From Bryobacterales bacterium (GTDB taxonomy: Bacteria; Acidobacteriota; Terriglobia; Bryobacterales; Bryobacteraceae), in assembly GCA_027452065.1 (NCBI GenBank), contig DAIDHC010000069.1, positions 1-64,000 of the forward strand: 64,000 nucleotides of DNA, given 5' to 3'. Positions 10,001-20,718 of this stretch are shown here, in pieces. The notes beneath the pieces were generated by a model. The model was not told the origin of the DNA. It saw nothing but the letters and a program-made list of their open reading frames with translations, and did not search any database. Within the stretch, counting starts at the first letter, position 1, and the number at the start of each line of letters is the position of its first letter. Both the position numbers and the translations under genes were made by a program.

Positions 10001-11328
10001 TCCACTACTCCCCGCACGGACACCCAGTCGCTGTCCATGCTTCCGGAAAAAATCGCCTGGTCCCGCGCCACCGGAGGCCGCGGCATCGTCCCCCGGCCCA
10101 TCACCCGAATCTCCGGTTCCATGACGCTCGGCGCGAACTCACCCGGCCCGCTCGTGCCCGTCACCTCCACCAGGTCGCCGGCCTTCAAATGCTTCCGGGC
10201 TAACGCGTGCCCGTCCACATACACTCCGCCCGTCGCGTCCTGAACGAACGCCGTCCCATAAAGAGCGTCGGCAAAGGTTACCACCGCCCTCAGGCGGATC
10301 GGAATCGCCATCTGCGCCTGGTCCGCCGACAGCCCGTGAACCTCGGCCACACTCGTCAGCACCCGGCTCTTGTGCCCGGGCTCCGCTGTTCCCCTCTCCA
10401 GCCGCGTCACCTCCACGTCGGCCAGCGTCACTCCTTCCGGACCGCGCACCGCATACCCCAGCGCATCCAGATCATTGCCCGACATCATCGCGCCCGATGC
10501 CGACGGGTGAAGCACAACCGTTCCCGTCCCGTCATTCAGCGTCATCCCCGAGCCGTTCTTCAACATGCTGACCGAGCCTCGCACCCGGACCCGGTGCTGC
10601 GGCCCATCCGGATTCTGAGCCGCCAGCCCCGCCACCTTCACCACCGGCAACGAAGCCGGCGCCACCGGAAGCTTGTCCACCCGGATGTCCCCCCCGCTCG
10701 CCACCCACAGCCGCGGCCGCTGCGCCCGTCCGTCCGGGGAAAACGCCATCTCGGCCACTCCCGTAATGCTGACCTCCGCGTCCAGCAGGCTCGGCAGATT
10801 CAGATCCGCGTCGTCCGACACATGGGCCATCACCAGCCCGCCGCGCGTCCACAGGCTGGTCGTCAGCGCCCCGTTGCGCTCAATCAGGTTGGATCGGATC
10901 ACTCCGCGCAGCCGCACCCTCCGGTACTGCCAGCGCGCCTCGTCCAGACGGTTTACATCGGCCGGCGGCGGCTCCCGATACGGCCCACCAGGCAGCGCCC
11001 GGATCGACGGCCTCAGGATCAGCGGCGACCGCCCTCCTACGCCCACAATGCCGTCCACCTCCACCCGCGCCCCCGGCTCCGGAAACGACACCGGCCGGTC
11101 CAGCTTGATGCCCCCCGTCTCGTCCTGCACGATCACGACGTTCCAGCCGCCCTGCGACGCCGTCACGTAGCCTTGGATCCGCACCGGCACCTGCGTCCCC
11201 AACTCCCGGTCGTTCAGCTTCCGCGCCTGACCGACGCTGGTCACTTCGCGCCGCGGCGCAACCCCGCCGCAGCCAGCCAGCATCGCCGCCAGCGCCGCAA
11301 CGCTCGATTTGGTCCAGGTTCCGGCCAA
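7069..11328 (-). CDS. Hybrid sensor histidine kinase: lipobox, multiple OB-fold-like repeats, TM, HisKA, HATPase, two REC, Hpt-like
   Basis: LAGC lipobox; repeated VRLRGVV...VQD.TGGV..D units; [69 protein letters not shown] at C-terminus. Confidence 0.9.
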   Translation of the reverse strand: MAGTWTKSSVAALAAMLAGCGGVAPRREVTSVGQARKLNDRELGTQVPVRIQGYVTASQGGWNVVIVQDETGGIKLDRPVSFPEPGARVEVDGIVGVGGRSPLILRPSIRALPGGPYREPPPADVNRLDEARWQYRRVRLRGVIRSNLIERNGALTTSLWTRGGLVMAHVSDDADLNLPSLLDAEVSITGVAEMAFSPDGRAQRPRLWVASGGDIRVDKLPVAPASLPVVKVAGLAAQNPDGPQHRVRVRGSVSMLKNGSGMTLNDGTGTVVLHPSASGAMMSGNDLDALGYAVRGPEGVTLADVEVTRLERGTAEPGHKSRVLTSVAEVHGLSADQAQMAIPIRLRAVVTFADALYGTAFVQDATGGVYVDGHALARKHLKAGDLVEVTGTSGPGEFAPSVMEPEIRVMGRGTMPRPPVARDQAIFSGSMDSDWVSVRGVVESIDRLDGHTTLHLDDGTHDFEVLLVGDVLPVEGMLNAEIRAEGVCATRFNARRQLLGIRLMTPDVRYLEVLRPAVETAALPFTRIASLLQYSPDGLPGGRVKLRVTVVSSHPDGPTYVQDGSGGVKVEDHNPIRLAPGDVVDVTGFPRAGSFSPVLHDATMTLTGKRVGVEPLATTAEEVMEEGYDARLVRLRATLLGSTATQLGQTLMLAGRETLFNATLEEAGLRADLRNGDVLELTGVTSIEAETSGTVTSPRELTLQLRSPADVKVVREAPWWTLERSLDLAVTLAGTALLAFAWVFVLRRRVTEQTDVIRRKLEQEETLKQAAERANRAKSEFLAMMSHEIRTPMNGVIGMTSLLLETGLTAQQGEYVEVIRSSGDALMSVINDILDFSKIEAGRLELEAADFDLAKLVEESVEIVSAQAQRKRLELQTLLGEGIPEGLVGDPMRLRQILLNLLSNAVKFTERGSVTVQVAAENVNSESAVIRFSVVDTGIGITRTDRERLFQSFTQADSSTTRKYGGTGLGLAIARRLVEMMGGTIGVESEPGEGSTFWFTVDLPVSRRVAPARPMAAALAGKRVLVVDDGAANRQVLSRYLGVAGLRVTEAAAGPEALIHLISAAQGRDPFALVILDLHMPVMDGLMLARAMRSQAAGETVPIMLVSSYRDADQLAEAKRLGVTHYLVKPVRRQNLLDAVALSLGSGGGAETAAGTGEAKTNGERGRRGRVLLAEDNPTNQKVGRLLLERFGCAVDIAANGAEAVQAVERGGYDLILMDCQMPEMDGFAATQAIRASHGGRESTPIVALTANALDGERQRCLAAGMDDYLAKPVRPETLEATLGRWLPAKGRSEHGARQSPSVGALLARLGGVMGREGESGELRNAAEEFLASTPDLLARIAGAWRSGEVEPAIEAAGSMHESLAHLGMMRLAERVRKVEDLLASADVKSAEGVFDGVSQEIEACRAALTSAPGIGHGS

Positions 11329-11421
11329 TGTTCAACCCGACGCGCGGCACACCGCGCCGTCATGCTGAATATCGGCGAAGATACCGGGAAAGTGTAGCCC
11401 CCCTCGCGCTTCCCGGCGCCT

Positions 11422-12165
11422 CTATGCCGCCACGGAGCTCAGCAGGTCCCCGATCAGTACGTCCAGCTTCCGCTCCAGCTTCCCATTGGCCGAAAAGTGA
11501 ATCCCGCATTCCTTCTCGGCGCCCTGCTCCCACCACCACCGCCCGGCTCGCTCGGATTCCTCCGTCTCCACCGGCCTCGTGCACGGCCCGCAGCCGATGC
11601 TCCGATACCCCTCGGCATACAGAGGATGCCGCGGAACCCCCCGCCGCCGCGTGTATTCGGCCACTTCCTCCCCCGTCCAGTCCGCCAGCGGGCTCAGTTT
11701 CAGCCGCCCTTCGGCCACGCTCACCCGGCTCAGGCCCTCCCGAGCCTCCGTCTGATCCCGCCGCAGCCCCGTCGCCCATCCCCGGAACTGCTCCAGCTTC
11801 CTCTCCAGCGGCCGCACTTTCCTCACCTGGCAGCACAGCATCCGCAGCGAAACGTCCCGATAGAAAAGGTTCGGCCCGTGCCGCTCCACCATCGCCTCCA
11901 CTTCCCCCGGCTCCGGCGCCGCCACTTCCACCCGGATTCCGTACCGCTCGCGCACCGCCTCCATCATTTCAAACGTCGCCTCCGGCAGCCGCCCCGTGTC
12001 CACCGTTACCACTCGCACCCCCGGACACGCCTCCGCCGCCATGTCCAACAACACCATCCCCTCGGCTTGGAAGCTGGTTACGATCGCCAGCGAGCCCGAC
12101 GTCTCCCGCCATGCCCAGCGAAGCAATTCCTCCGGCGCAATCGTATCAATGTCCATCGGGAACAT
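11422..12165 (-). CDS. cysH: Phosphoadenylyl-/adenylyl-sulfate reductase (4Fe-4S type)
   Basis: SFQAEGMVLLDMA, VDTGRLPEAT, CCQVRKVRPLERKL, CGPCTR, ECGIHF; start MFPMDIDT. Confidence 0.9.
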   Translation of the reverse strand: MFPMDIDTIAPEELLRWAWRETSGSLAIVTSFQAEGMVLLDMAAEACPGVRVVTVDTGRLPEATFEMMEAVRERYGIRVEVAAPEPGEVEAMVERHGPNLFYRDVSLRMLCCQVRKVRPLERKLEQFRGWATGLRRDQTEAREGLSRVSVAEGRLKLSPLADWTGEEVAEYTRRRGVPRHPLYAEGYRSIGCGPCTRPVETEESERAGRWWWEQGAEKECGIHFSANGKLERKLDVLIGDLLSSVAA

Positions 12166-12205
12166 CCAGAAGAAGTATAACTCATTTCCCCGGATATTCC
12201 AAGCG

Positions 12206-12853
12206 TCATCGTTTCTCCGAAGCGGCGCTTCCCGGCGCCTCCGTCTCGAAATCAAAATCGGCCCCCGCCGCGTGAATATGGAGTTTCCCCGCTCCCAGAG
12301 GCTTCCCGGCGTTCTCGAAAAACACCGCCCCATCGGTTGATTCGCCCGGGTTCAGCTTCGTCCGAACAAAGGCGATAGCCGATGCCGCGGCGGCAGCCTT
12401 GATCTTCGTCGACGAAACCTCGGCCAGCGCGTTCTGCCGCCGCACCTCGAATCCATTTGTCGTCGATTTGAAGTTCGGGCTTCCGTACAGTACGCCCTCG
12501 TACGTCGTCACCAGCTTGATCACGTCGCCGCGCCCGGCCTTCTCCACCAGCGAATCCACCACCGTGTCGGCGTCGAGCGCCCGCATCTCCTGGCCATCGG
12601 GGCGGATGAAAAGGAAGTCCTCCGGCTTCACCGTCCAGGACACCGGCGCCCCGTTGGCCACCGCCACCTGGATGATGGCGTAGCTGCGCACGTGCGCCGG
12701 CAGGTTGGCGAACATGATGGTCAACCCATTCTTTGTCAACGTCTTATAATGCAGTCCGTTGGACTCGAAATCGATCACCTGCGGGCGCGCCAGGGGCATC
12801 GCGGACAGGCAAAACAGACCCACCCAAAGGCTCCGGCGACAGCTTAGACCCAT
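12206..12853 (-). CDS. Secreted hypothetical protein
   Basis: ORF with signal peptide (LWVGLFCLSAMPLARPQ), no recognised domain. Confidence 0.6.
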   Translation of the reverse strand: MGLSCRRSLWVGLFCLSAMPLARPQVIDFESNGLHYKTLTKNGLTIMFANLPAHVRSYAIIQVAVANGAPVSWTVKPEDFLFIRPDGQEMRALDADTVVDSLVEKAGRGDVIKLVTTYEGVLYGSPNFKSTTNGFEVRRQNALAEVSSTKIKAAAAASAIAFVRTKLNPGESTDGAVFFENAGKPLGAGKLHIHAAGADFDFETEAPGSAASEKR

Positions 12854-12897
12854 AAGTCCATGATAAACTGAGACCGTTTCGATGAACGGGCATAACT

Positions 12898-14496
12898 ATG
12901 AAAAACGCAGACAATCGTCTTACCCGACACGTTCTGCGGGATCACGGGATTACCGATTGCCGTGAAGCCCACTGGAATGTAACCACCGCCGCCCTGATCG
13001 AGCAGGCCCTTGCCCGCGGTGAAGGATCGCTTGCCGCCAACGGAGCCCTCCTGGTGCGCACCGGCCAGTTCACCGGGCGCTCTCCCAAGGACAAATACCT
13101 CGTCCGCGAACCGCTCACCGAGCACGCCGTCGATTGGGGAGCGGTCAACCAGCCCATGAGCGAGGCCGCCTTCGAGCGCTTGCGCGCCCGCCTGCTCGAC
13201 TTTTGGAACGACCGCGACGTTTTCGTTCAGGACTGCCTCGGCGGCGCCGACCCCGCCCACCGCATCTCCATCCGTGTCATCGCCCAGCGCGCCTGGCACG
13301 CCTTGTTTGCCCGCCAACTGTTCGTCCGCCCCACCCCGGGCTCCAATCCCGCCGCCGGACCCGACTTCACCGTCTACTTCGCTCCCGGCTTTCAGGCCGA
13401 CCCGGCCCTCGATGGAACGCGCGGGGAGACTTGCATCGCCCTCAGCTTCAAGCACCGCGCCATCATCATCGCCGGCACCGAGTACGCCGGCGAGATGAAG
13501 AAGTCCATTTTCACCGTCCTCAACTTCCTGCTGCCCGAGCGCGGCGTCCTGCCCATGCACTGCTCGGCCAACATCGGCGCCGACGGCCGCGTGGCGTTGT
13601 TTTTTGGCCTTTCCGGCACCGGCAAAACCACTCTCTCCGCCGACCCCTCCCGCCGCCTCATCGGCGACGACGAACATGGCTGGAGCTCGGACGGTGTCTT
13701 CAATTTCGAGGGCGGCTGCTATGCCAAGTGCATTCGCCTCTCCCGCGAAGGCGAACCCCAGATCTGGAACGCCATCCGCTTTGGCGCCGTTCTCGAAAAC
13801 GTGGTCATGGACCCGGAAACCCGTGAGCTCGATTTCGACTCCGAGGATCTCACGGAAAACACCCGCGCCGCCTACCCCATCGAGTTCATCGAAAACTCCG
13901 CCGAGCCCAGCCTCGGCGGCCATCCCTCCCACATTCTCTTTCTCAGCGCCGACGCCTTCGGAGTTCTTCCGCCCATCTCCCGCCTCACTCCCGAGCAGGC
14001 CATGTACTACTTCCTCAGCGGCTACACCGCCAAGGTCGCCGGCACCGAGCGCGGCCTCGGCAAGGAGCCTTCGGCCACCTTCAGCGCCTGTTTCGGCGCC
14101 CCCTTCCTGCCCCGCCATCCCCACGTCTACGCCCAGATGCTGGGCGAAAAGATGCTCCGCCACCACGCCGCCTGCTATCTGGTTAACACGGGCTGGACCG
14201 GCGGCCCTTACGGCACCGGCCGCCGCATGAGCCTCACCCACACCCGCGCCATGGTGCGCGCCGCCGTCGAAGGCCGCCTGGACAATGTCGAAACCCGTCC
14301 CGATCCCGTCTTCCGCCTCGCCGTGCCGGTGAGTTGCCCCGACGTCCCCGCCTCGGTGCTCGATCCCCGCGGCCAGTGGGCCGATCCGGCCGCCTACGAC
14401 CAGGCCGCCGCCTCGCTCCTGGCCCGCTTCCGCGAAAACTTCCAGGCCTACAGCCGCGTCTGGGAAAGCCTTCGCCTGGAAACCCCGGCCCTGTAA
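12898..14496 (+). CDS. pckA: Phosphoenolpyruvate carboxykinase (ATP)
   Basis: [55 protein letters not shown]. Confidence 0.97.
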   Translation: MKNADNRLTRHVLRDHGITDCREAHWNVTTAALIEQALARGEGSLAANGALLVRTGQFTGRSPKDKYLVREPLTEHAVDWGAVNQPMSEAAFERLRARLLDFWNDRDVFVQDCLGGADPAHRISIRVIAQRAWHALFARQLFVRPTPGSNPAAGPDFTVYFAPGFQADPALDGTRGETCIALSFKHRAIIIAGTEYAGEMKKSIFTVLNFLLPERGVLPMHCSANIGADGRVALFFGLSGTGKTTLSADPSRRLIGDDEHGWSSDGVFNFEGGCYAKCIRLSREGEPQIWNAIRFGAVLENVVMDPETRELDFDSEDLTENTRAAYPIEFIENSAEPSLGGHPSHILFLSADAFGVLPPISRLTPEQAMYYFLSGYTAKVAGTERGLGKEPSATFSACFGAPFLPRHPHVYAQMLGEKMLRHHAACYLVNTGWTGGPYGTGRRMSLTHTRAMVRAAVEGRLDNVETRPDPVFRLAVPVSCPDVPASVLDPRGQWADPAAYDQAAASLLARFRENFQAYSRVWESLRLETPAL

Positions 14497-14500
14497 GCCG

Positions 14501-14836
14501 CTAGTACAACGGAACGCCCGGATCGATCTCCCGGCTCCAGCGGTCGATCCCTCCGGCCAGGCTCAAACACTCCTCCAGCCCCTGCCTCCGCAGCCAGTTC
14601 ACCACATGCAGGCTCCGCACTCCGTGGTGGCAGAACACCACCAGCATCTTCCCGCTCGCCCACTCCTCCAGCTTCCCCAACGCCATCGGCACGCTGCCCA
14701 TCGGCACCAGCTCGGCTCCCGCAATCCGCGCCAGGGCGTGCTCGCCCGGCTCCCGCACGTCCACCAGCGCCACCTCGGTCCCGCTCTGCATCATCCGCCG
14801 CAGCTCGGCCGGCTCGATCTCCCAGCCTGCGATCAT
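14501..14836 (-). CDS. Rhodanese-like domain protein
   Basis: VALVDVREPGEHALARIAGAELVPMG, VVFCHHGVRSLHVVNWLRRQG. Confidence 0.9.
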   Translation of the reverse strand: MIAGWEIEPAELRRMMQSGTEVALVDVREPGEHALARIAGAELVPMGSVPMALGKLEEWASGKMLVVFCHHGVRSLHVVNWLRRQGLEECLSLAGGIDRWSREIDPGVPLY

Positions 14837-17022
14837 CGTCCCGCCTTCAGCGCCAGAAACCGCGCCTGGCAGTCAAACCCGCGCCGCTCCGGCTTCACCG
14901 TGTAGCTCCCGTCGCTGTTCATATGCCGCGCGTTCGCATCGTCTTTTAAATACGCGCTCAGAATTTCGTCCCGCAGCCGCCGCACCAACTGCTGCCCCTC
15001 CACCGGAAACAGCACCTCGACCCTCCGGTTCAGGTTCCGCGGCATCAGATCCGCGCTCCCCAGGTACACTTCCTCGCGCCCTCCGTTGCGGAAATAGAAG
15101 ATCCGGCTGTGCTCGAGAAACCGTCCCACAATGCTCTTCACCCGGATGTGCTCGCTTACTCCCGGCACCCCCGGCCTCAGGCAGCAGATTCCCCGCATCA
15201 GCAGATCCACTCTCACCCCGGCCCGCGAGGCCTGGTAAAGCAACTGGATCATCGGGCCGTCCTCGAGCGCATTCGCCTTGAAGATCAGGTGCCCGCCGCC
15301 CTCGCGTTCGTGGATCTCGATCTCCCGCCGGATCATCTCCTCCAGCCTCTGCCTGAGGTTAATCGGCGCCACCAGCAGCTTGCGGTAGTGATTCTTTTTT
15401 GAATACCCCGTCAGGTAATTGAACAAGTCCGTCGCGTCGGCCCCGATCTGCTCGTCGCAGGTGAAATACCCCAGGTCGGTGTACAGCCGCGCCGTTGCCG
15501 GATTGTAGTTCCCCGTCGCCAGGTGGCAGTACCGCCGGATCGCGTCCCCCTCCCGCCTCACCACCAGGGCCACTTTCGAATGCACCTTCAGCCCCAGCAG
15601 CCCGTACACCACATGCACGCCCTGGCTTTCCAGCGCCCTCGCCCATTCGATGTTGCTCTCCTCGTCGAAACGCGCCTTCAGCTCCACCAGCACCGCCACC
15701 TGCTTGCCGTTCTCCACCGCCTCCAGCAGCGCTTCCACCACCGGCGAATTCCTCCCCAGCCGGTAAAGCGTCATCTTGATCGCCAGCACGTCCGGATCCC
15801 GCGCCGCCTTCTTCAGAAACTCGATCACCGGCTGGAACGAATCGTAGGGATGGTGCAGAAGCTGATCCTCCTGCCGGATGAGGCCGAACATATCGTCCTC
15901 CTTCGTCCCCAGCCCGGCCGGCATCTGCGGCAGAAACGGTTTGTCCTTCAGGTCCGGCCGGTCGAGCGCCACCAGGTGCCGCAGCCGGCTCAGATCGAGC
16001 GGCCCGTCTACCCGGTATATGCTCGACGGCTCCAGCTCGAGGTTGCTCGCCAGCGTCTCCACCATCGCCGCCGGCATCCCCGCCTCCACCTGCAGCCGCA
16101 CCGCGTCCCGGAACCTCCGCTGCCATACCGCTTCCTCGATCGTCTCCAGCAGGTCGTCGGTCTCCAGCTCCTTGATCGCCACCTCCGCGTCCCTGGTCAC
16201 GTGGAACGCGTGCGCCTGCAGGATCTCCAGACCCGGAAACAAATGGTGCAGATTCGCTACAATCAACTGCTCCACCCACACATACGCCCCCGCCCGCCGC
16301 TCCGCCTCCTCGCCCTCCGGCGCAACAGGAAGAAACTGCGGCAGCGTATCCGGCACCTTCACCCGCGCGAAGTGCTCAACGCCCTTGTTGTCCCTCACCA
16401 CAACCGCCAGGTTCAGGCTCAGGTTCGAGATATGCGGAAACGGCCGCCCCGGGTCAAACGCCAGCGGCGTCAGCACCGGGTAGACCTTCTCCAGGAAGAA
16501 CGCCTCCAGGTGCTCGCGCTGCGCCTCACTCAGCAGCGTGAAGTTCAGCAGCCGGATCCCGGCCGCATCGAGCGCCGGCTTCAGCACGGCGTGATACAGC
16601 CCGTAGGCTTCCCCCATCAGCCGGTTCGCCTCGCCCTGGATCGCCTCCAGCACCTGCGCCGGCGTGCGCCCGTCGATGCTCCGCTCCTGCACCCGGTTCT
16701 CGATCTGCTGCATCAGCCCCGCCACCCGAACCATGAAAAACTCGTCCAGGTTCGAGCCCAGGATCGCCAGAAATTTCACCCGCTCCAGCAGCGGATTGAA
16801 CTCGTCCCGAGCCTCTTCGAGCACCCGGAACTGGAACTGCAGCAGGCTCAGCTCGCGGTTCAGATACAGCCGAGGGTCGTCCAGCTCAGCCGGCGCTTCC
16901 ACCGCCGCCGGGCGCATCCCCGCCCCCGCCGCGGTCGTCGCGGCGCGCCTGCCAGTCTCGGCCGCCGCGCCCGCCTCCGCCGGCGCCGCCGGGACTATCG
17001 CTTTTCGCGGATTGGCCGCCAT
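14833..17022 (-). CDS. ppk1: Polyphosphate kinase 1
   Basis: LYLNRELSLLQFQFRVLEEA, HHPYDSFQPVIEFLKKAARDPDVLAIKMTLYR, HSKVALVVRREG, GNYNPATARLYTD. Confidence 0.95.
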   Translation of the reverse strand: MAANPRKAIVPAAPAEAGAAAETGRRAATTAAGAGMRPAAVEAPAELDDPRLYLNRELSLLQFQFRVLEEARDEFNPLLERVKFLAILGSNLDEFFMVRVAGLMQQIENRVQERSIDGRTPAQVLEAIQGEANRLMGEAYGLYHAVLKPALDAAGIRLLNFTLLSEAQREHLEAFFLEKVYPVLTPLAFDPGRPFPHISNLSLNLAVVVRDNKGVEHFARVKVPDTLPQFLPVAPEGEEAERRAGAYVWVEQLIVANLHHLFPGLEILQAHAFHVTRDAEVAIKELETDDLLETIEEAVWQRRFRDAVRLQVEAGMPAAMVETLASNLELEPSSIYRVDGPLDLSRLRHLVALDRPDLKDKPFLPQMPAGLGTKEDDMFGLIRQEDQLLHHPYDSFQPVIEFLKKAARDPDVLAIKMTLYRLGRNSPVVEALLEAVENGKQVAVLVELKARFDEESNIEWARALESQGVHVVYGLLGLKVHSKVALVVRREGDAIRRYCHLATGNYNPATARLYTDLGYFTCDEQIGADATDLFNYLTGYSKKNHYRKLLVAPINLRQRLEEMIRREIEIHEREGGGHLIFKANALEDGPMIQLLYQASRAGVRVDLLMRGICCLRPGVPGVSEHIRVKSIVGRFLEHSRIFYFRNGGREEVYLGSADLMPRNLNRRVEVLFPVEGQQLVRRLRDEILSAYLKDDANARHMNSDGSYTVKPERRGFDCQARFLALKAGR

Positions 17023-17245
17023 CCCCACCTCCAGTGTAGCCGCCCCGCCGCGCCCCCGCCAGCCTCGGCGGCCACGCATCGCCCGCGGCCAAAGCAGCCC
17101 TGGCGAAAAAATCATGCGCCGCACCCCGGGCGCGATGAAACGTCCGCGGCCGGTTAGCGCACTCAGACGCAAAAGGCTCCTGGCTGCTCGACGGCGCCAT
17201 CGCTTGAGTGGACCTGCCGGCGGTCCTGGGGCGGAGAAGGCACTC

Positions 17246-18760
17246 ATGCGGCTGTCATGGAAACTTGCGCTATCAGCTCTCGTGCTCAGCGCGCCGGTGC
17301 GGCCGGCTTCCGGTGAATGGATCCGGATCTCCACTTCGCATTTTGAGCTCTACACGACGGCGGGCGAGAAGAAAGGGCGCGAGGCGATCCGGTATTTCGA
17401 GCATGTGCGCCGTTTCTTTCTGGAAGCCAGTCCCGCCAGGCGCATCCCGCAAACTCCCGTTCGGATTGTCGCCTTCCACGACGACAAACAATTCAGGCCT
17501 TACACCATCAACGAGGCCGCATTTGCCTATTACACCGGCGCCCGCGGCCGCGACTGGATCGTAATGCAGGATATCGTCGCCGAACACTTCCCGGCAGCGC
17601 TCCACGAATACACGCATCTGATCCTTCGCCATTCCGGCCTCCGAATTCCGCTCTGGCTCGACGAGGGCATGGCGGAACTTTACTCGACGCTGCGGCCTAT
17701 GAGCAATAAATTGATCATCGGCGACCTGATTCCCGGCCGCATGGTGGATCTCCAGCAGCAAAAATGGCTGGATGTTGCGGCGCTTGTGGCCGTTACTCAC
17801 GATTCTCCCTACTATAACGAGCAGAAGAAGGCCGGCATTTTCTATGCCGAGAGCTGGGCACTAACCCACATGCTCGTCCTTTCCCCCGCCTACCGGCTCA
17901 ACTTCGCGAAGTTCCTCGCGGAGCTGTCGAGCGGCACAGATTTCGAAACCGCGAGCCGCAAAGCGCTCGGAGCCGGCGCCGAAAAGCTCGATCACGATCT
18001 GCACTTCTACTTGACCGGCCATCCGTACGGTGTGGCGTTCGATCTTCACCTCAAGAACACCGATGAGGACCTCAGCGTCGACGAGGTTCCGGCGTTCGAC
18101 GCGGACCTGATGCTCGCCGACCTGAGCGTGCTGATCAACAAAAGGGACGAAGCCTCAGCCGTCTACCGGCGGCTTCTCCAGCAAGAGCCCGATCGCCCCG
18201 AAATTGAGGCATCACTCGGCTACCTGGCGTTGCTCGATAAAGAACCGGCTGAAGCGCGGCGGCATTTTGCCAAGGCCTTCGCCGAAGGGTCGAAGGACGC
18301 GCAGATGTGCCTTGACCTGGCTTCGCTCGAGTTGAGTACCGATTCCACGTCGGAGGCGGCTGTGATCGCCCTGAAGCGCGCTCTCCTTTGGATCCCCGAT
18401 AACACGCAGGCCCGCCTGCTGCTGGGCGAAACCCTGAACAACCGGCTCGATTACCGGGGCGCGGTCGAAGCATTGAAGCCTCCACGCCCCGTAAACCTCC
18501 AGGGGGATGAGGCGAACGAGTACCTTTTGAATCTGGCCTACGCATATCTCGCGCAGGGTGATGTCGCGAACGCGAGACAGTACGCCACAGAAGCGAAGAA
18601 ATGGGCCGTGACTCCGGATCAGGTGAGCCTTACCGCATTGATGATGAGTTGCCTGAATCGGGCCTCAAACAAGGGATGTCTCGCTCGCTTCGGCCGCCAG
18701 GAATCGAACGATTCGGGCAAGGCGCATTCGGAGGCACCTCACCAGGCCCCACCGATCTAA
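17246..18760 (+). CDS. Secreted TPR protein with gluzincin-like (peptidase MA / DUF1570-like) domain
   Basis: Signal peptide; HFELYTTAG...; HEYTHLILRHSGLRIPLWLDEGMAELYS (HExxH plus downstream E); C-terminal TPR-like helices. Confidence 0.75.
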   Translation: MRLSWKLALSALVLSAPVRPASGEWIRISTSHFELYTTAGEKKGREAIRYFEHVRRFFLEASPARRIPQTPVRIVAFHDDKQFRPYTINEAAFAYYTGARGRDWIVMQDIVAEHFPAALHEYTHLILRHSGLRIPLWLDEGMAELYSTLRPMSNKLIIGDLIPGRMVDLQQQKWLDVAALVAVTHDSPYYNEQKKAGIFYAESWALTHMLVLSPAYRLNFAKFLAELSSGTDFETASRKALGAGAEKLDHDLHFYLTGHPYGVAFDLHLKNTDEDLSVDEVPAFDADLMLADLSVLINKRDEASAVYRRLLQQEPDRPEIEASLGYLALLDKEPAEARRHFAKAFAEGSKDAQMCLDLASLELSTDSTSEAAVIALKRALLWIPDNTQARLLLGETLNNRLDYRGAVEALKPPRPVNLQGDEANEYLLNLAYAYLAQGDVANARQYATEAKKWAVTPDQVSLTALMMSCLNRASNKGCLARFGRQESNDSGKAHSEAPHQAPPI

Positions 18761-18962
18761 ACGCCCACCGTGCCGCGGCGCCGCGGGCGCGGAGCGGCGG
18801 GAGAGGCCGCGGCCACCACTCAACAAGCCGGCCGTTGCGGGCGAGCCGGCCAGCCGCGCAGATCGCAAATACCGGATCGCCGCCTGCCAGGTTCCATCCG
18901 CGGAGCCCGGAACCGCCGAATCCGCGAGGATGCTCGAACCCTCAGCGATCAAACGGTCGCCC

Positions 18963-19775
18963 CTACCGCCCCAGCGCCCCCCGCCGCGTTCCCTCGAGCG
19001 TCCGCTCCATCGAATCCCGCGGGAACCGCCGGATGAAATCCCGCAGCACCCAACCCAGCCCGAACGGAATGTCCCGCGACAGTGACACCGCCCGGCACTC
19101 CGCGATGACCCCTTTCGGCGTCTCCTGAAATTTCCAGTACGAGTTCAATCGCCACAGAAACCCGTAGCTGTCCCCGTCCATCGCCGGCCCGGAAAATGCC
19201 GGCGCCCCGCGCTTCACTTCCTGGATGCGCACCGAGCGCGAGCTCATCCGCATCTGCCCCGGGGCCGGATTCTCGGAATGCACCGCGTACTCGGTGTCCA
19301 GCACCACCGTCACCACCTGCTTCCGGTACAGGCGCAGATACACCCGCCGGTCCCCGCCCTTCTCCCACAACAGCTTCGCCTGCAACACGTCCGGCTTGTA
19401 GTATTCCGGATACTTTCCGTACTCGGCGAGCGAACGCTCCACCTGCCCCAGCGTCACTCCCGGTAGGAACACGTCCCCCTGCCAGTCCTCGATCGTCGCC
19501 TTCGGTGCCTCCACCGGCTCGCCGTGCTCCAGCACCTCCCGCGGCACAATCACGATCGCCCCGCCCAGCACCTGCCGCTTGTCCTCCGGGTCCTTCTCCA
19601 GCCGCAGAAACGGCTGGTCCCGCGCCAGCTCCGCCTCCACCATCGCCGCGTAATGATCGAAGGCCACCGAGGCGTCCGGCGTCATCTCCGCACGCGCCTC
19701 CTCGCCGCCCATCAGCACACACAGCATCAGCATGACCGCCCCGGCCCGCCGGAGCTCTTCTCGAAACCCCCGCAT
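18963..19775 (-). CDS. Secreted hypothetical protein
   Basis: Signal peptide and long ORF with protein-like composition. Confidence 0.65.
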   Translation of the reverse strand: MRGFREELRRAGAVMLMLCVLMGGEEARAEMTPDASVAFDHYAAMVEAELARDQPFLRLEKDPEDKRQVLGGAIVIVPREVLEHGEPVEAPKATIEDWQGDVFLPGVTLGQVERSLAEYGKYPEYYKPDVLQAKLLWEKGGDRRVYLRLYRKQVVTVVLDTEYAVHSENPAPGQMRMSSRSVRIQEVKRGAPAFSGPAMDGDSYGFLWRLNSYWKFQETPKGVIAECRAVSLSRDIPFGLGWVLRDFIRRFPRDSMERTLEGTRRGALGR

Positions 19776-19776
19776 G

Positions 19777-20184
19777 TTACTTGGGCCACTCCCGCCGGAA
19801 CGCCTCGTCTACCTCCACCTGGTAGCCGTTCACCATCCGGTTCGTTGCATTCGCCATTCCTACCACCGCCATTAGTTCGTGAAACATCCCGGCCGTCATT
19901 CCCGCCTTCCGCGCCGCCGCCGTGTGCGAGGCGATGCAATAGTTACACTGATTGCTCGCGCTCACCGCCAGGTAGATCATTTCTTTCGTCAACGGATCCA
20001 GCGCGCCCGGCGCCATGATCTGCTTCAGGCTCTCCCAGGTCCGCTTCAGCGCCGCCGGATCGTGAGCGATCGCCTTCCAGAAATTGTTGATCGTGTCGAC
20101 CTTCCTGGTAGCCATGATGTCGTCGTAAACCGCCCGCACCTCCGGCGGCGCATCCTCGTACTCTACCAGTCCGAACAAAGCCAT
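19777..20184 (-). CDS. Carboxymuconolactone decarboxylase / AhpD-like protein
   Basis: KEMIYLAVSASNQCNYCIASHTAAARKAGMT (CxxC...H motif). Confidence 0.85.
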   Translation of the reverse strand: MALFGLVEYEDAPPEVRAVYDDIMATRKVDTINNFWKAIAHDPAALKRTWESLKQIMAPGALDPLTKEMIYLAVSASNQCNYCIASHTAAARKAGMTAGMFHELMAVVGMANATNRMVNGYQVEVDEAFRREWPK

Positions 20185-20312
20185 AAATTCTATTATCCCC
20201 CGGCCCTCCGGCCCGGCCGCCTGTTTTTCTCCGCCGTCCACCCGTCATGCGCCGCCAAGTCACAAACAGTAGTGGTTGAGATCGGAAGGATGGGTTGACG
20301 GTGGGACCGGGG

Positions 20313-20537
20313 TCACCATCCTGGGTGAACAATAAGCCTGCGAATCGGGCGCTGCCGGAAAACGGAACGGAGTGTCTTCTCCGGTACCACTCGGCGTGCC
20401 ATCAGGCGGAAGGCCGGCCACACCCGCCCCATTCCGCCTTCGCCAAGTTTTGAAAGCAGCCGGCAGGGTCCGATCAGTCGTTCCCGCTCACCAGACGCCG
20501 GCGCGGCCGCAGCCGCTCTCTGCTCGCCGGGCGGCAT
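20313..20537 (-). pseudogene. Relic N-terminus of a Hanks-type Ser/Thr protein kinase
   Basis: LIGPCRLLSKLGEGGMGRVWPAFRLMARRVVPEK resembles the Gly-rich loop to beta3 of PknB-like kinases; remainder of kinase absent. Confidence 0.55.
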
Positions 20538-20718
20538 CGCCTGGGTCTCACCCAGTGGTTCTGGGCTTTCCTGCCCGGCTTTGCCAATCGAGTCCAGCGC
20601 GCACCCTCTACGCCCCGCAAGTCTCCCCTGTGGGGTCGGGCGTCAGCCTCCCCAGCATCGCCGCCGCCTGCATCACAATCGTAACCGGCCGCCCGGGCGC
20701 ACCGGCGTCACCGATGCT

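Noticed and set aside
10207-11397. Plus-strand 396-aa ORF opposite the histidine kinase
   Set aside because: Arg/His/Pro-rich antisense shadow typical of high-GC DNA.
18690-18735. Possible tRNA T-arm (GTTCGATTCC-like on minus strand)
   Set aside because: Flanking bases do not form a 5-bp T stem and no acceptor/anticodon arms could be found.
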